Of a DNA stretch of 64,000 bases, positions 8,006 to 16,288 are shown in pieces (the stretch's first letter is position 1; every line of letters begins with the position of its first letter). Where the stretch lies: contig CAKUYE010000008.1 in assembly GCA_934702375.1 (NCBI GenBank), positions 1 to 64,000 of the forward strand, written 5' to 3'. This DNA is from an uncultured Bacillota bacterium (lineage in GTDB: Bacteria; Bacillota; Dehalobacteriia; UBA7702). A program made the translations under genes and the position numbers. The notes under the pieces were generated by a model, which had not been told where the DNA came from, ran no database searches, and saw only the letters and a list, made by a program, of their open reading frames with translations.

Positions 8006-9421
8006 TTACATCGTTTCGATCTTATCGAGGAGGGCACGTTCTACACCCTGAGCAGAGAGGATATCTTTAATTTTCGTAAGCAAAGCACTATCCAATACAG
8101 GCTGCTCGTATTTATCCATCAGCTGATTGTAGCGCTGTTCGATCTTCTTATCGAGGATATGAACAGGATCTTCTACGCGGCCGCGGGAGCTGATGGTGGG
8201 GTTAACAGCTTCGGTTTTGCAATGAAGGAAGGTGTGTTCTTTGGTAAGATATTCGCCGTTATGGCCAACTTCTTTGATAAGATCCATGGGAATGGTATCT
8301 TCATTGACTTCGATATCTTTGAAGAAACGAGTAACATAGCGAACGATTTCAAAGTCCTGAATGATCTTGGCATAAGAAGTAGAGCCATAACCATCAAGAA
8401 TACCGGCAGAATGGATAATAAGATTCATATGGTTGGCATAGTCTGCCATTAAGGTCATCATGGATTCATAGCCGCTCTGAGCGTCAACCACTTTGGCATC
8501 GGTTACGGCGCCGCCGCCACGGCAGGGCAGGCCATAGAATTTAGCGAGGTTTGCAGTGTATTTGTAGCAAAGGGCACCTTCGGGAGCACCGCAAGCAATC
8601 TGACCGGTGCGCATATCTGCGGTGGTGGTCTGGGAAGCGTACACAACGGGAGTACCGGGGTTGATCATCTGAGTTACTGCAATGCAGGAGAGAATTTCTG
8701 CGTTGGTAGTAGCCATGGTACCGGCTAAGGTCATGGGAGAAGTGGAACCGGCCATAGCACAGTTTGCGGCAACGAAGGGCTGACCGTTTTTGGCAAGGGT
8801 AAGAAGAACTTCACTCATGATGACATCCAACTGCAAGGGGCTGTTAATGTTCATGATGGTGAGCATGCGGGGATAAGCTTTCAATGCTTCGTGACCACCG
8901 AAAACTTCGGCTGCAGCGTCGATCATGGCCTGCATATATTCGGCTTTCCCGGTGGAAACAAGAAGAGCTTTGTCGGTGTGGGTCAGTACGGCATAGAACA
9001 TTGCCAGGCAAGAAGTGGGGATATCAATATCATTGGGCTGTACAAGCAAACCGCCGTTGGTATGATAATCATCATTGGCATGGAAAAGCTTGGCGATATT
9101 GACATAATCCAGGATCGTACCGTCACGTTTGGTGCCATCAGCATCGGTAATGGTGGGGCAGCCATAGGCGGGAGCAGGAACAACATTGTCGCCGCCGATC
9201 ACAACGTTATGTTTGGGGTTTCTGGCATAAAGAGTGAATCTGGAGGGAGCTTTTCTTACCCAATACATCAACTGATCTTCGGTGAAGTAAGCAACATTGT
9301 CTTCTACGCGAATACCATGGTCTTCTAAAACTTTGATGATTTCCGGATGGTAAAATTTCATACCGACTTCGGCAAGGATCTGCATGGTCGCTTCGTGGAT
9401 TTTCTGTAATTTTTCTTTCAT
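8006..9421 (-). CDS. MttB-family (non-pyrrolysine) methylamine:corrinoid methyltransferase, second copy
   Basis: A 471-residue paralog of the protein at 1870-3279, with the same plan: KIHEATMQILAEVGMKF at the N-terminus, then NINSPLQLDVIMSE, YASQTTTADMRTGQIACGAPEGA and LIIHSAGILDGYGSTSY in the core. The frame has no amber codon and ends with TAA. By family it transfers a methyl group from a methylated amine to a corrinoid protein; the substrate is unknown and its divergence from the first copy suggests a different one. ATG at 9421 has AAGGAG eight bases before it. The 5' leader contains seven copies of a 14-bp repeat, and a sigma-54 promoter lies at 9563-9578. A BCCT transporter gene follows. 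The divergent activator at 9853 is the likely regulator. Confidence 0.88.
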   Translation of the reverse strand: MKEKLQKIHEATMQILAEVGMKFYHPEIIKVLEDHGIRVEDNVAYFTEDQLMYWVRKAPSRFTLYARNPKHNVVIGGDNVVPAPAYGCPTITDADGTKRDGTILDYVNIAKLFHANDDYHTNGGLLVQPNDIDIPTSCLAMFYAVLTHTDKALLVSTGKAEYMQAMIDAAAEVFGGHEALKAYPRMLTIMNINSPLQLDVIMSEVLLTLAKNGQPFVAANCAMAGSTSPMTLAGTMATTNAEILSCIAVTQMINPGTPVVYASQTTTADMRTGQIACGAPEGALCYKYTANLAKFYGLPCRGGGAVTDAKVVDAQSGYESMMTLMADYANHMNLIIHSAGILDGYGSTSYAKIIQDFEIVRYVTRFFKDIEVNEDTIPMDLIKEVGHNGEYLTKEHTFLHCKTEAVNPTISSRGRVEDPVHILDKKIEQRYNQLMDKYEQPVLDSALLTKIKDILSAQGVERALLDKIETM

Positions 9422-9435
9422 TTCGGTTTCTCCTT

Positions 9436-9527
9436 TGTGTGCAAAATATTGTGTGCAGTGTTTTGTGTGCAGTGTTTTGTGTGCAGTGTTTTGTGTGCAG
9501 TGTTTTGTGTGCAGTGTTTTGTGTGCA
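9436..9527. repeat. 14-bp direct repeat, seven phased copies, in the mttB leader
   Basis: TGTGTGCA starts at 9436, 9450, 9464, 9478, 9492, 9506 and 9520, exactly 14 bases apart. The inner units are identical (TTTTGTGTGCAGTG on the plus strand). It lies between the sigma-54 promoter and the mttB start codon, thus in the transcribed leader. Two related copies occur at 288-306. Confidence 0.9.
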
Positions 9528-9562
9528 GAATTTTTTTGTGATCACAGATGTCTCATTCAAAA

Positions 9563-9578
9563 TGCAAGTGCCGTGCCA
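9563..9578 (-). promoter_or_regulatory. Sigma-54 (-24/-12) promoter of the mttB-BCCT unit
   Basis: The minus strand reads TGGCACGGCACTTGCA, differing from the promoter at 3372-3387 by one base, with GG and GC 10 bases apart. It is about 140 bases upstream of the mttB start. Confidence 0.9.
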
Positions 9579-9687
9579 AAAAAATCAGAAGGAATAAAAT
9601 TTTTTAAAAATGCCAGCTAAAATGCTCTAAATTTCTTTATTTCGACAGCATCCGCTTAAAAATGTCTTTTAATTTTGCAATATTCTC

Positions 9688-9716
9688 TTGCACTTTGCGG
9701 AATTATCTGCTATAAT
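9688..9716 (+). promoter_or_regulatory. Sigma-70-type promoter of the divergent activator gene
   Basis: TTGCAC, a 17-base spacer and TATAAT. It lies about 135 bases upstream of the activator start at 9853. The intervening leader contains a 13-bp palindrome at 9811-9823. Confidence 0.75.
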
Positions 9717-9810
9717 CCCACTCATCGAGGAGCATGAAATAATTTTTTTTCCGCCATTATACAGGCGCTTTTCTTAATGATCTACAAAAACAGAAAAATC
9801 GCATTAAAAA

Positions 9811-9823
9811 CTTGCACTGCAAG
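9811..9823. promoter_or_regulatory. 13-bp palindrome, candidate regulator site
   Basis: CTTGCA-C-TGCAAG is a perfect palindrome in the activator leader. It is 235-260 bases upstream of the sigma-54 promoter of the mttB-BCCT unit, within enhancer range. A related CTTGCACTTTGC occurs at about 9687-9698. Role inferred from position only. Confidence 0.35.
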
Positions 9824-9852
9824 AATTTAATGCTAACACGTAAGGATATACG

Positions 9853-11523
9853 ATGAAAGAAACCAACAAAACAAAGGAACAACTCCTGTCAAAAGTGCTG
9901 GAAAATGCGGATTTTGGTCTGATGCTTGCAACTGAACAAGGGGAGATCCTCTACGAAAACGAAAAGTTCTATGACTCCCTGGGCATCGACGCCGAAACCT
10001 TCGTAAAACGGTACTCACCCACAGAAGTGGAATGCCCTTTTGTATTAAACAATCGTATCGTCACAAAATTCATGCTGTTTTACGAAGCCACCCCCTGTAT
10101 TTGTTTCTTCGCGATGAAGGATCCGGACAAGCAAAAACTGATCTGGGATAATATCCAATATCGCGATATTTTAGAGCGCATCGACAACGGCGTTGTACTC
10201 TCCGACCCCAATGGCATGATCACATTTTACAATCAATCCCATGCAGTAATTGACGGCTTTCGCAAAGAAGAGGTCCTGGGGAAGCATCTGAGCCAGGTCT
10301 ATCGGATCGAAAACCACACCAATGTGCTGAACAGCAAAAAGGCCATTGAAATGCGGTTTCACTACTATGCTACAGTACAGCGGGATCACATTCCTCTGGT
10401 GACTGGTACGTATCCGGTGTTGGACCCGGAATCCGGAAAGGTGCTCGGCGTTTATTCCATGGAGCGGGACATCACCCAAATCCACGAGTTACAACAAAAA
10501 GTGGCTCGCTTGGAAAAAGAAGTGACCAAGGAACGCTGGGAAAACCACACCTCCTTTACTTTTGATCACATCATCGGCAAAAGCCCTGCGCTGCGAAACG
10601 CCATAGAAAGTGCAGAGCAGTTCGCCACGGCCCAATCCCCGGTGCTGCTTTACGGCGAGACCGGCACCGGGAAAGAGCTTTTTGCCCAGAGCATCCACAA
10701 CAGCTCGCCCTATTGCTATGAACCCTTTGTGGCAGTAAACTGCGGCGCGATCCCGGAAAATCTTATCGAATCAACTCTTTTCGGAGCGGTAAAGGGGGCC
10801 TACACCGGAGCAGAAAACAGCGAAGGCCTGTTTTTAGCGGCAAAAAAGGGAACACTGTTTCTCGATGAAGTAAACTCCATGCCCATGCAAATGCAAACAA
10901 AGCTCCTCCGAGTTTTACAGGAAAAAATGGTACGTCCCGTTGGCAGCCAAAAAGAATATCCCATTGAATGTCGGATATTAAGCTCTTGTAACGCCGACCC
11001 CGAAGAAGCCCTGAAGGAAAAAGTTTTCCGCAACGACCTCTACTACCGCTTGGCCATTATGCGGGTAAACATTCCGCCTCTCAGAGAGCGGGAAGGTGAT
11101 GCTCTGCTCCTTGCTTACCACTTTGCAGAAAAATATGCCGTGACCTACCGCAAAGAATTTTTAGGCTTTGACGAAAATTTTATCGAGTTCCTCAATAACT
11201 ACTCCTGGCCCGGCAATGTGCGTGAACTGGAATTCACCATCGAAGGCTGCATCGCCATGCTCAACGATAAAGAAAAGCGCATTATGATCAAGCATCTGCC
11301 GGCAAATCTGCAAAGAAAAATCACCCGACGCAGCTCCTTTGAAAGCTCTTTGGATACCGCCGGGCTCCCGGATATTCTGGCAGAGTACGAAAAAAATCTC
11401 ATCCTTCACGCTCTGGAAAAAAACAGCTGGAACGTCAGTAAAGCCGCAGAGCATTTAAATATTCAGCGGCAAAATTTACAGCAGCGCATGAAAAAACTTC
11501 ATATCCAGCGACCGGAAAAATAA
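9853..11523 (+). CDS. Sigma-54-dependent transcriptional activator with two PAS-like domains
   Basis: A 556-residue activator. Residues about 10-95 and 100-210 look like two PAS-type sensor regions (second: RIDNGVVLSDPNGMITFYNQSHAVIDGF), followed by a short coiled coil (LQQKVARLEKEVTKER). The AAA+ domain has Walker A GETGTGKE (268-275), the sigma-54 loop GAYTGA (315-320), Walker B GTLFLDEVNSMP and the finger segment RNDLYYRLAI. A C-terminal Fis-type HTH follows (NVSKAAEHLNIQRQNLQQRM). ATG 9853 has AAGGA upstream. It is transcribed away from the mttB-BCCT unit, whose sigma-54 promoter it most likely drives. It is a paralog of the activator at 3624-5132 but keeps a more usual GAFTGA-like loop. 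Confidence 0.92.
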   Translation: MKETNKTKEQLLSKVLENADFGLMLATEQGEILYENEKFYDSLGIDAETFVKRYSPTEVECPFVLNNRIVTKFMLFYEATPCICFFAMKDPDKQKLIWDNIQYRDILERIDNGVVLSDPNGMITFYNQSHAVIDGFRKEEVLGKHLSQVYRIENHTNVLNSKKAIEMRFHYYATVQRDHIPLVTGTYPVLDPESGKVLGVYSMERDITQIHELQQKVARLEKEVTKERWENHTSFTFDHIIGKSPALRNAIESAEQFATAQSPVLLYGETGTGKELFAQSIHNSSPYCYEPFVAVNCGAIPENLIESTLFGAVKGAYTGAENSEGLFLAAKKGTLFLDEVNSMPMQMQTKLLRVLQEKMVRPVGSQKEYPIECRILSSCNADPEEALKEKVFRNDLYYRLAIMRVNIPPLREREGDALLLAYHFAEKYAVTYRKEFLGFDENFIEFLNNYSWPGNVRELEFTIEGCIAMLNDKEKRIMIKHLPANLQRKITRRSSFESSLDTAGLPDILAEYEKNLILHALEKNSWNVSKAAEHLNIQRQNLQQRMKKLHIQRPEK

Positions 11524-11527
11524 GAAA

Positions 11528-11570
11528 AGCGAGAGCCGTTTGGGAGAATTCTCCTAAAGCGGCTCTCGCT
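11528..11570 (-). terminator. Terminator between convergent activator and murI units
   Basis: AGCGAGAGCCG and CGGCTCTCGCT form an 11-bp stem enclosing a second GGAGAATTCTCC palindrome. The minus strand continues TTTTCTTATTTTT. It probably serves the serC-murI operon and perhaps also the activator gene from the other side. Confidence 0.75.
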
Positions 11571-11606
11571 AATTCTGCATAATCATACGTCATATACATT
11601 ATGTAT

Positions 11607-11798
11607 TTATAATAATTTTCGTCGTTCCCCCAATCGCCGCAGATACTCTGCAAGCAAATTACGGTCACAATTTTCACCCTTTTGCATTTCCAGCAGGATT
11701 GCCTGGAAAAGCCGCTGTTCCTCCTCACCGAGAAGCTCACGGTTTTTCCAATAAAGAGCGTTTAAGTCATCAAAATTGCGAATATCATCAATTCCCAA
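11607..11798 (-). CDS. Small hypothetical protein downstream of murI
   Basis: A 63-residue frame starting with TTG at 11798. AAGGGGG, ten bases upstream, begins right after the murI stop codon, which supports translation. The product is charged and helical (GEEEQRLFQAILLEMQKGE, LLAEYLRRLGERRKLL) with no signal peptide or membrane segment. It ends just before the terminator at 11528-11570, so it would be the last gene of the serC-murI transcript. I do not recognise the family. Confidence 0.5.
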   Translation of the reverse strand: MGIDDIRNFDDLNALYWKNRELLGEEEQRLFQAILLEMQKGENCDRNLLAEYLRRLGERRKLL

Positions 11799-11813
11799 AA
11801 GAACAGTTCCCCC

Positions 11814-12614
11814 TTAGAAAGAGCTTTGCTCTATCCTATGCGGAAGGGTATCAAGAATTGACTGAATATCTTCAAAAAAGCAGTCAAACCGCGGTAAAAA
11901 AGAAGTATCGCTGGCCATGACCGTAACGTTACCGCTGCCGTTTTTATTGGCTAAGCCCCGAGTCTCAATGGTCCGAAGAATATTTCGAGAAAGCCCTTCA
12001 CCACCGTCGATAACAAGGGCATGGGGAAAAAGCTCACGAATCAAAGGCAGCAAAAACAAATAATGGGTGCAGCCCAACACAATGGTATCGGCTTCCACTC
12101 CCTGAAAAAGCGAATGCAAAAAAGCACGACCGGTATCATCGTTATAATGGCCGCTTTCCACAAGATCCGCCAAACCGGCAGCCGGCAGGCTTAAGATCTG
12201 CCCCTTTTCCGCAGCATAACGCTGAAAAAGAAGGCGGAACTTTTCTTCTTGAAGGGTCAGCCGGGTGGCAATCACTGCAATGCGTCCGTGATCCTCACCT
12301 TCCACCGCCGGTTTTAAGGCCGGTTCAATCCCCAGCACCGGGAAATCATAGGCCGCCCTCAGTTCCTTAATAGCAGCAGCCGTAGCCGTGTTGCATGCAA
12401 CAACAAGCATTTTTATACCGCGCTCTGCCATTTCCGCAACAGCCTTAAAGACATCGTCACGAACCTCATCGTGGGATTTATCACCATAGGGGAAATTTGC
12501 GGTATCGGCATAGTAGATATAATTTTCCTTCGGCATCAAACGTACCGCCCGGCCTAAAACGGTAATACCGCCAACGCCGGAATCAAAGATGCCTATGGGT
12601 AAGGATTCCTTCAC
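11814..12614 (-). CDS. murI: Glutamate racemase
   Basis: A 266-residue enzyme that interconverts L- and D-glutamate for peptidoglycan synthesis in the cytoplasm. The N-terminal IGIFDSGVGGITVL (7-20), the two catalytic cysteines in VVACNTATA (Cys74) and VLGCTHY (Cys182), and YADTANFPYG are all present. Length is normal. The start is GTG at 12614, with AGGA close upstream and only 10 bases after the serC stop, so it is co-transcribed with serC. No alternative ATG gives a full N-terminus. Confidence 0.96.
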   Translation of the reverse strand: MKESLPIGIFDSGVGGITVLGRAVRLMPKENYIYYADTANFPYGDKSHDEVRDDVFKAVAEMAERGIKMLVVACNTATAAAIKELRAAYDFPVLGIEPALKPAVEGEDHGRIAVIATRLTLQEEKFRLLFQRYAAEKGQILSLPAAGLADLVESGHYNDDTGRAFLHSLFQGVEADTIVLGCTHYLFLLPLIRELFPHALVIDGGEGLSRNILRTIETRGLANKNGSGNVTVMASDTSFLPRFDCFFEDIQSILDTLPHRIEQSSF

Positions 12615-12624
12615 GTTTCCTGTT

Positions 12625-13704
12625 TCAACCGTTCTTTCTCATAAATTCCGCCATAAAATCGGCAAGGGCTTTGGCGCCTTCCAAAGGCATGGCATTGTAC
12701 ACCGATGCACGGAGACCACCCACCGAACGATGCCCCTTAATGCCCATAAAGCCTTCGGCTTCTCCTTCGGCAACAAATTTCTTTTCCAATTCGCTGTCGG
12801 CCATCGTGAAGGTGATGTTCATTAAAGAACGGCTTTCCTTATCGGCATGGCCCTTATAGAAGTCATTGGAATGGTCAATGGCATCGTAGATCAGCTTCGC
12901 TTTTGTCTGATTATTGGCGACGACATTTTCCAGCCCCAATTTTTTCAAATGGCGCAGCACAAGGTTTACCACGTACACGCTGAAAGCAGGCGGCGTATTG
13001 TAAAGAGAATTTTTATCGGCATGGGTAGAATATTTCAGCATCGTGGCATTAACATCCTGAGCCGTTTCCAACAATGATTTTTTCAAAACCACCGCCGTTA
13101 CACCGGCAGGACCCAGGTTTTTCTGAGCACCGGCGTAAATCATGGCAAAGCGGCTGTAATCCATGGGTTTGCTTAAAATATCCGAAGACATATCGGCAAT
13201 CAAAGGTGCCTTGGTTTCGGGAATATAGTCAAACTCGGTGCCGTAGATGGTATTGTTCGTCGTCATATGCACATAGGCTGCACCGTCCAGAAGATCGAGC
13301 TCATTCTGACGGGGTACATGGGTATAATGCCCCTCACTGCCATCATAAGCAACATGGGTAGCTCCGATTTTTTTCGCTTCTTTCATTGCCTTTTCCGACC
13401 AGGTACCGGTAAGAATATAATCACCGGTGGCACCCTCCGTCAGGAAATTCATAGGCATCATGGAGAACTGAAGGCTGGCGCCGCCTTGAAGGAACAGCAC
13501 CCGAACATCATCACCAAGGCCCATCAATTCTTTCATATTGGCTTCGGCTTCCGCCATTACGGCATCAAAGGCTTTGGCACGGTGACTGATGGTCAACACA
13601 CTCATGCCGGTACCGGAAAAATCATCGAATTCTTCTTTGGCTTCGCGCAAAACTTCTTCATAGATCACCGCCGGACCGGCATAAAAATTGTATATTTTAC
13701 TCAT
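12625..13704 (-). CDS. serC: Phosphoserine aminotransferase
   Basis: About 359 residues; a class V PLP-dependent aminotransferase that makes phosphoserine from 3-phosphohydroxypyruvate in serine synthesis and can serve pyridoxal phosphate synthesis. The N-terminus YNFYAGPAVIYEEVL, the FLQGGASLQFSMMPMNFL segment and the PLP-lysine motif YAGAQKNLGPAGV are diagnostic. The C-terminal GHRSVGGLRASVYNAMP binds the phosphate. The start at 13704 (MSKIYNF) is preferred over an ATG 12 bases upstream, which directly abuts the AAGGA ribosome-binding site. Promoter at 13742-13770; murI follows after 10 bases. serA is not in the window. Confidence 0.96.
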   Translation of the reverse strand: MSKIYNFYAGPAVIYEEVLREAKEEFDDFSGTGMSVLTISHRAKAFDAVMAEAEANMKELMGLGDDVRVLFLQGGASLQFSMMPMNFLTEGATGDYILTGTWSEKAMKEAKKIGATHVAYDGSEGHYTHVPRQNELDLLDGAAYVHMTTNNTIYGTEFDYIPETKAPLIADMSSDILSKPMDYSRFAMIYAGAQKNLGPAGVTAVVLKKSLLETAQDVNATMLKYSTHADKNSLYNTPPAFSVYVVNLVLRHLKKLGLENVVANNQTKAKLIYDAIDHSNDFYKGHADKESRSLMNITFTMADSELEKKFVAEGEAEGFMGIKGHRSVGGLRASVYNAMPLEGAKALADFMAEFMRKNG

Positions 13705-13741
13705 ATCGAACGTCATCCTTTCATCATTCTGTTAACTATTA

Positions 13742-13770
13742 ATTATAGCACAATATCACTGCACTGACAA
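13742..13770 (-). promoter_or_regulatory. Sigma-70-type promoter of serC-murI
   Basis: On the minus strand: TTGTCA, 17-base spacer, TATAAT, about 38 bases before the serC start. Confidence 0.7.
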
Positions 13771-13832
13771 TGGAAAACACGGAGAAACATGCTCAGGCTT
13801 GAAACAATACTTTTTTTGTTCTGCGGCACAAA

Positions 13833-13870
13833 GCAAAAAAACAAGGGCCGCCCCTTTAAAAGAGCAGCCC
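13833..13870 (-). terminator. Terminator of the amidase/paralog cluster
   Basis: GGGCTGCTCTTTT pairs with AAAGGGGCGGCCC (with G-U pairs) on the minus strand, followed by TTGTTTTTTT. It lies 46 bases past the stop codon at 13916. Confidence 0.65.
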
Positions 13871-13915
13871 ATTTATACATACGTGATTTCATTGAAAGCC
13901 TCTGTCGGGCAGGTA

Positions 13916-14509
13916 TCAAAAAATCCCGAGAAAGGAATAAAATGGATTTTCTATTACGGGATCAATATTTTCCGCAGCAGTCAGAGCCTCTTCCGGCGTG
14001 GCATAGGTACCTTTGACCCGATCAAAGCTGTCCGGAGCAAAATTCTGCTGGCATTGAGATACCTCTGCAATACTCCAGATATTATTTGTTCTTTTCAGAA
14101 CGTAAATGTTCTCGTATTGACTCATCGTCATGGTCAGGAGATATTTCTCCTCACCCTCTTTTTCCAGCCAAACATGATAACCAACATATTCGGCGTTAGC
14201 GATAGCTTCATCTCCCTCTACCGCAAGATTTTTCAATCTAAAATCAAGCACCCCGGCACAAAGGCCTATCGAGGGGAAAGGCGTATTGGCGACGACTTTT
14301 TGATTTCTTATGATATCTGCAATTTCATCGGCTGCCTTATCGGACTCCACATCCGTTTTTTGGGAAGCCTCTTCCTTTTCGAGAATACACTGGGAAATCT
14401 CATCATAACTCTCATTATTTTTCGTAGAAAGATCAAAAGAAACGGCAATCGAGAAGATACAAAGACCAATCACACCAATTGCAAGAACGCATTTTCCAAA
14501 TCTCTTCAT
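13916..14509 (-). CDS. Membrane-anchored protein of unknown function, paralog A
   Basis: 197 residues: a short basic start and one N-terminal hydrophobic segment (VLAIGVIGLCIFSIAV), then a variable acidic region, then a conserved C-terminal domain of about 115 residues. That domain is shared with the next gene (14554-15276): both contain YLLTMTMSQY, then NIY-LK, IAE, FAPD-F--VKG-Y-T-EEAL and end near ENPF. The hydrophobic segment suggests an extracellular domain held at the membrane or secreted. ATG 14509 is chosen over a GTG nine bases upstream because AAGGA is ten bases from the ATG. It forms a cluster with a secreted Amidase_6 protein. Function unknown; a role as partner or inhibitor of that protein is only a guess. 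Confidence 0.7.
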   Translation of the reverse strand: MKRFGKCVLAIGVIGLCIFSIAVSFDLSTKNNESYDEISQCILEKEEASQKTDVESDKAADEIADIIRNQKVVANTPFPSIGLCAGVLDFRLKNLAVEGDEAIANAEYVGYHVWLEKEGEEKYLLTMTMSQYENIYVLKRTNNIWSIAEVSQCQQNFAPDSFDRVKGTYATPEEALTAAENIDPVIENPFYSFLGIF

Positions 14510-14553
14510 ATGGTGCACTTCCTTTTTATTAAGATGAAATTCAAATAAGGAAT

Positions 14554-15276
14554 TTAGAAGGGATTTTCTTCTTCGGGTATAATTTTTGCTGCAGCATCCA
14601 ATGCTTCCTCAGCCGTTGTATAAACACCCTTAACTGTTTCAAAATTGTCTGGTGCAAAATACTGCTGATATTGAGGTATTTCAGCAATACGCCAACCACT
14701 ACCATCGTTCTTTAGAATATAAATATTATCGTATTGACTCATTGTCATAGTTAAAAGATATTTATCATCAAGTTCTCTCTCTAACCAAATATGGTAACTT
14801 ACATAGTTTGCACCAACTGTGGCGTCATTTTCATGTATCGATAAATTTGTTAATTTAAAATTTAAAATACCGGATCTTATTCCTACAGAAGAATTAGGAC
14901 AATCCGCACCTGTTTGAGGTGTTTTAATAATTTCCTCATAGGCCAATATTTGCTGATCCGCATAATTAGAAGCTAAGCCTGAAGCAAAAAAAGTTTCAAA
15001 TTTTTCTTTTGCGTTACCTGTAAGCGTTTCTTTTTGTTCCTTTGTAAGAGAATAACTACTTGCATCCATTTCCACTATATTATCTAGCTCTTTAATAGGT
15101 ATTACTCCTATTTCACCATAAGCTGTCTCTCCGTCAAAAATACATTGGTAGATTTCATTCTCATTTTCTTGAAACTCTATACTTTTTGCATCTGTGCTAT
15201 TAATAAAAGCCGTAGTAACAATAGTGCAAATGAAAAGGGAAGCAATGGTAATAAGAATTTTTATTAATTTTCTCAT
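14554..15276 (-). CDS. Membrane-anchored protein of unknown function, paralog B
   Basis: 240 residues with an N-terminal signal or anchor segment (LIKILITIASLFICTIVTTAFI), a longer middle region than paralog A, and the same C-terminal domain (YHIWLERELDDKYLLTMTMSQY onwards). ATG 15276 is used because AAAGGAG is nine bases upstream; the open frame extends upstream into the neighbour, but without a ribosome site. It begins 20 bases after the stop of the Amidase_6 gene, so the three genes form one unit. Codon use is clearly more AT-rich than in serC or murI next door, suggesting a different origin. No known family recognised. Confidence 0.7.
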   Translation of the reverse strand: MRKLIKILITIASLFICTIVTTAFINSTDAKSIEFQENENEIYQCIFDGETAYGEIGVIPIKELDNIVEMDASSYSLTKEQKETLTGNAKEKFETFFASGLASNYADQQILAYEEIIKTPQTGADCPNSSVGIRSGILNFKLTNLSIHENDATVGANYVSYHIWLERELDDKYLLTMTMSQYDNIYILKNDGSGWRIAEIPQYQQYFAPDNFETVKGVYTTAEEALDAAAKIIPEEENPF

Positions 15277-15295
15277 TCTACTCATCTCCTTTATA

Positions 15296-15907
15296 TTACA
15301 AACCGAAAGCGTAAATAGCAGTAGTGACTTTATTATTGTTATGAGAATCAAGATGCCAACGAGTACGGTATCTATTTGTACTGTGCTGGTTTATTAAATC
15401 AGCAAAAACATTTTCATCGGTAGAATATCCGGTGCCAACACAATAGGCGCTATGGTCAATACGACCATCATCATTCCAATCATAGAATATCACAGTTCTT
15501 CCTGTATTTGGAATATTCGAACTATTATCTATGTAAGGATAAAGATATGTGGAACCATGATATTTACCACTTTTACACCAACCGGAAGCTAACCTTGTCG
15601 CATGATAAACATCTTTAATATACCATTTAAAATCATCAGCAACAGCCCATGTCTTTGAATAAGAGACCCCATTGTTGTAATACCAATCATCACTTTGAGA
15701 AACACCACCGGCATAAAGAATTTGTGAAACATAATTTGTACAATCTGAAGAGAAAGTCCGATAAACATAGCTATTGGGATGCAGAGCATATGTATCTGCA
15801 TACTGGATAGCTTTCGTAGCATTGTACGCAAATACCGGTTGAGAGTCATTAATTACAGAAAAAAGTAAAGTGAAACAGAATACGGTTAAGATTAGTTTTG
15901 TTTTCAT
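15296..15907 (-). CDS. Secreted Amidase_6-domain protein (putative cysteine hydrolase)
   Basis: 203 residues. A signal peptide (residues 1-27, ending PVFA) precedes a domain that matches the putative amidase domain Amidase_6: SSDCTNYVSQILYAGG with candidate catalytic Cys56, FYDWNDDGRIDHSAYCVG with His152, and LINQHSTNRY with His175. This Cys-His arrangement resembles NlpC/P60-type hydrolases, so it may cut peptide or amide bonds in the cell wall or in a secreted substrate. There is no cell-wall anchor or additional binding domain. AAGGAGG precedes the ATG, and a strong promoter lies at 16004-16032. It is the first gene of the AT-rich cluster with paralogs B and A. The catalytic role is inferred from motif alone. 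Confidence 0.82.
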   Translation of the reverse strand: MKTKLILTVFCFTLLFSVINDSQPVFAYNATKAIQYADTYALHPNSYVYRTFSSDCTNYVSQILYAGGVSQSDDWYYNNGVSYSKTWAVADDFKWYIKDVYHATRLASGWCKSGKYHGSTYLYPYIDNSSNIPNTGRTVIFYDWNDDGRIDHSAYCVGTGYSTDENVFADLINQHSTNRYRTRWHLDSHNNNKVTTAIYAFGL

Positions 15908-16003
15908 TGATTTTACCTCCTTATTTTATTAATATGTAGTTAGACTTATTAACCTCCTTTCTAAGCATCATATAAATCAATCAACTATACTATTTATATT
16001 GTA

Positions 16004-16032
16004 ACTATACCATAACATAAACCCATCGTCAA
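16004..16032 (-). promoter_or_regulatory. Sigma-70-type promoter of the amidase cluster
   Basis: Minus strand TTGACG, 17-base spacer, TATAGT, about 97 bases before the ATG at 15907. A second TATAGT lies at 15984-15989. Confidence 0.75.
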
Positions 16033-16288
16033 GTAAGAACAGGATTCTATATGATTTTTTTTGAGATGTATAGTATCTTACATATTAGTTGTGATATTTT
16101 TTATCAAGCCTAAAACTCTTTCAAGATAAGCTACTGTCCTTTTCATAAGAAATTTACCTCAAAGTGATTAAACTTCACCAAATTACTTTTTTTGCATAGT
16201 AACTATGCTACTTAAAAGTTCTCCAACATCTTTAAATCAACCCTTCCAGTATAATGCTCATTTATAACCACACTGTAGAGAATCGTTC
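16033..16288. other. AT-rich gap with one 15-bp palindrome
   Basis: No gene seen. The only structure noticed is GCATAGT-A-ACTATGC at 16194-16208, a perfect palindrome that could be an operator, though it is about 160 bases upstream of the amidase promoter. Confidence 0.4.

Noticed and set aside
9436..9527. Possible CRISPR array
   Set aside because: The units are 14 bp and head to tail without unique spacers; no cas genes are nearby.
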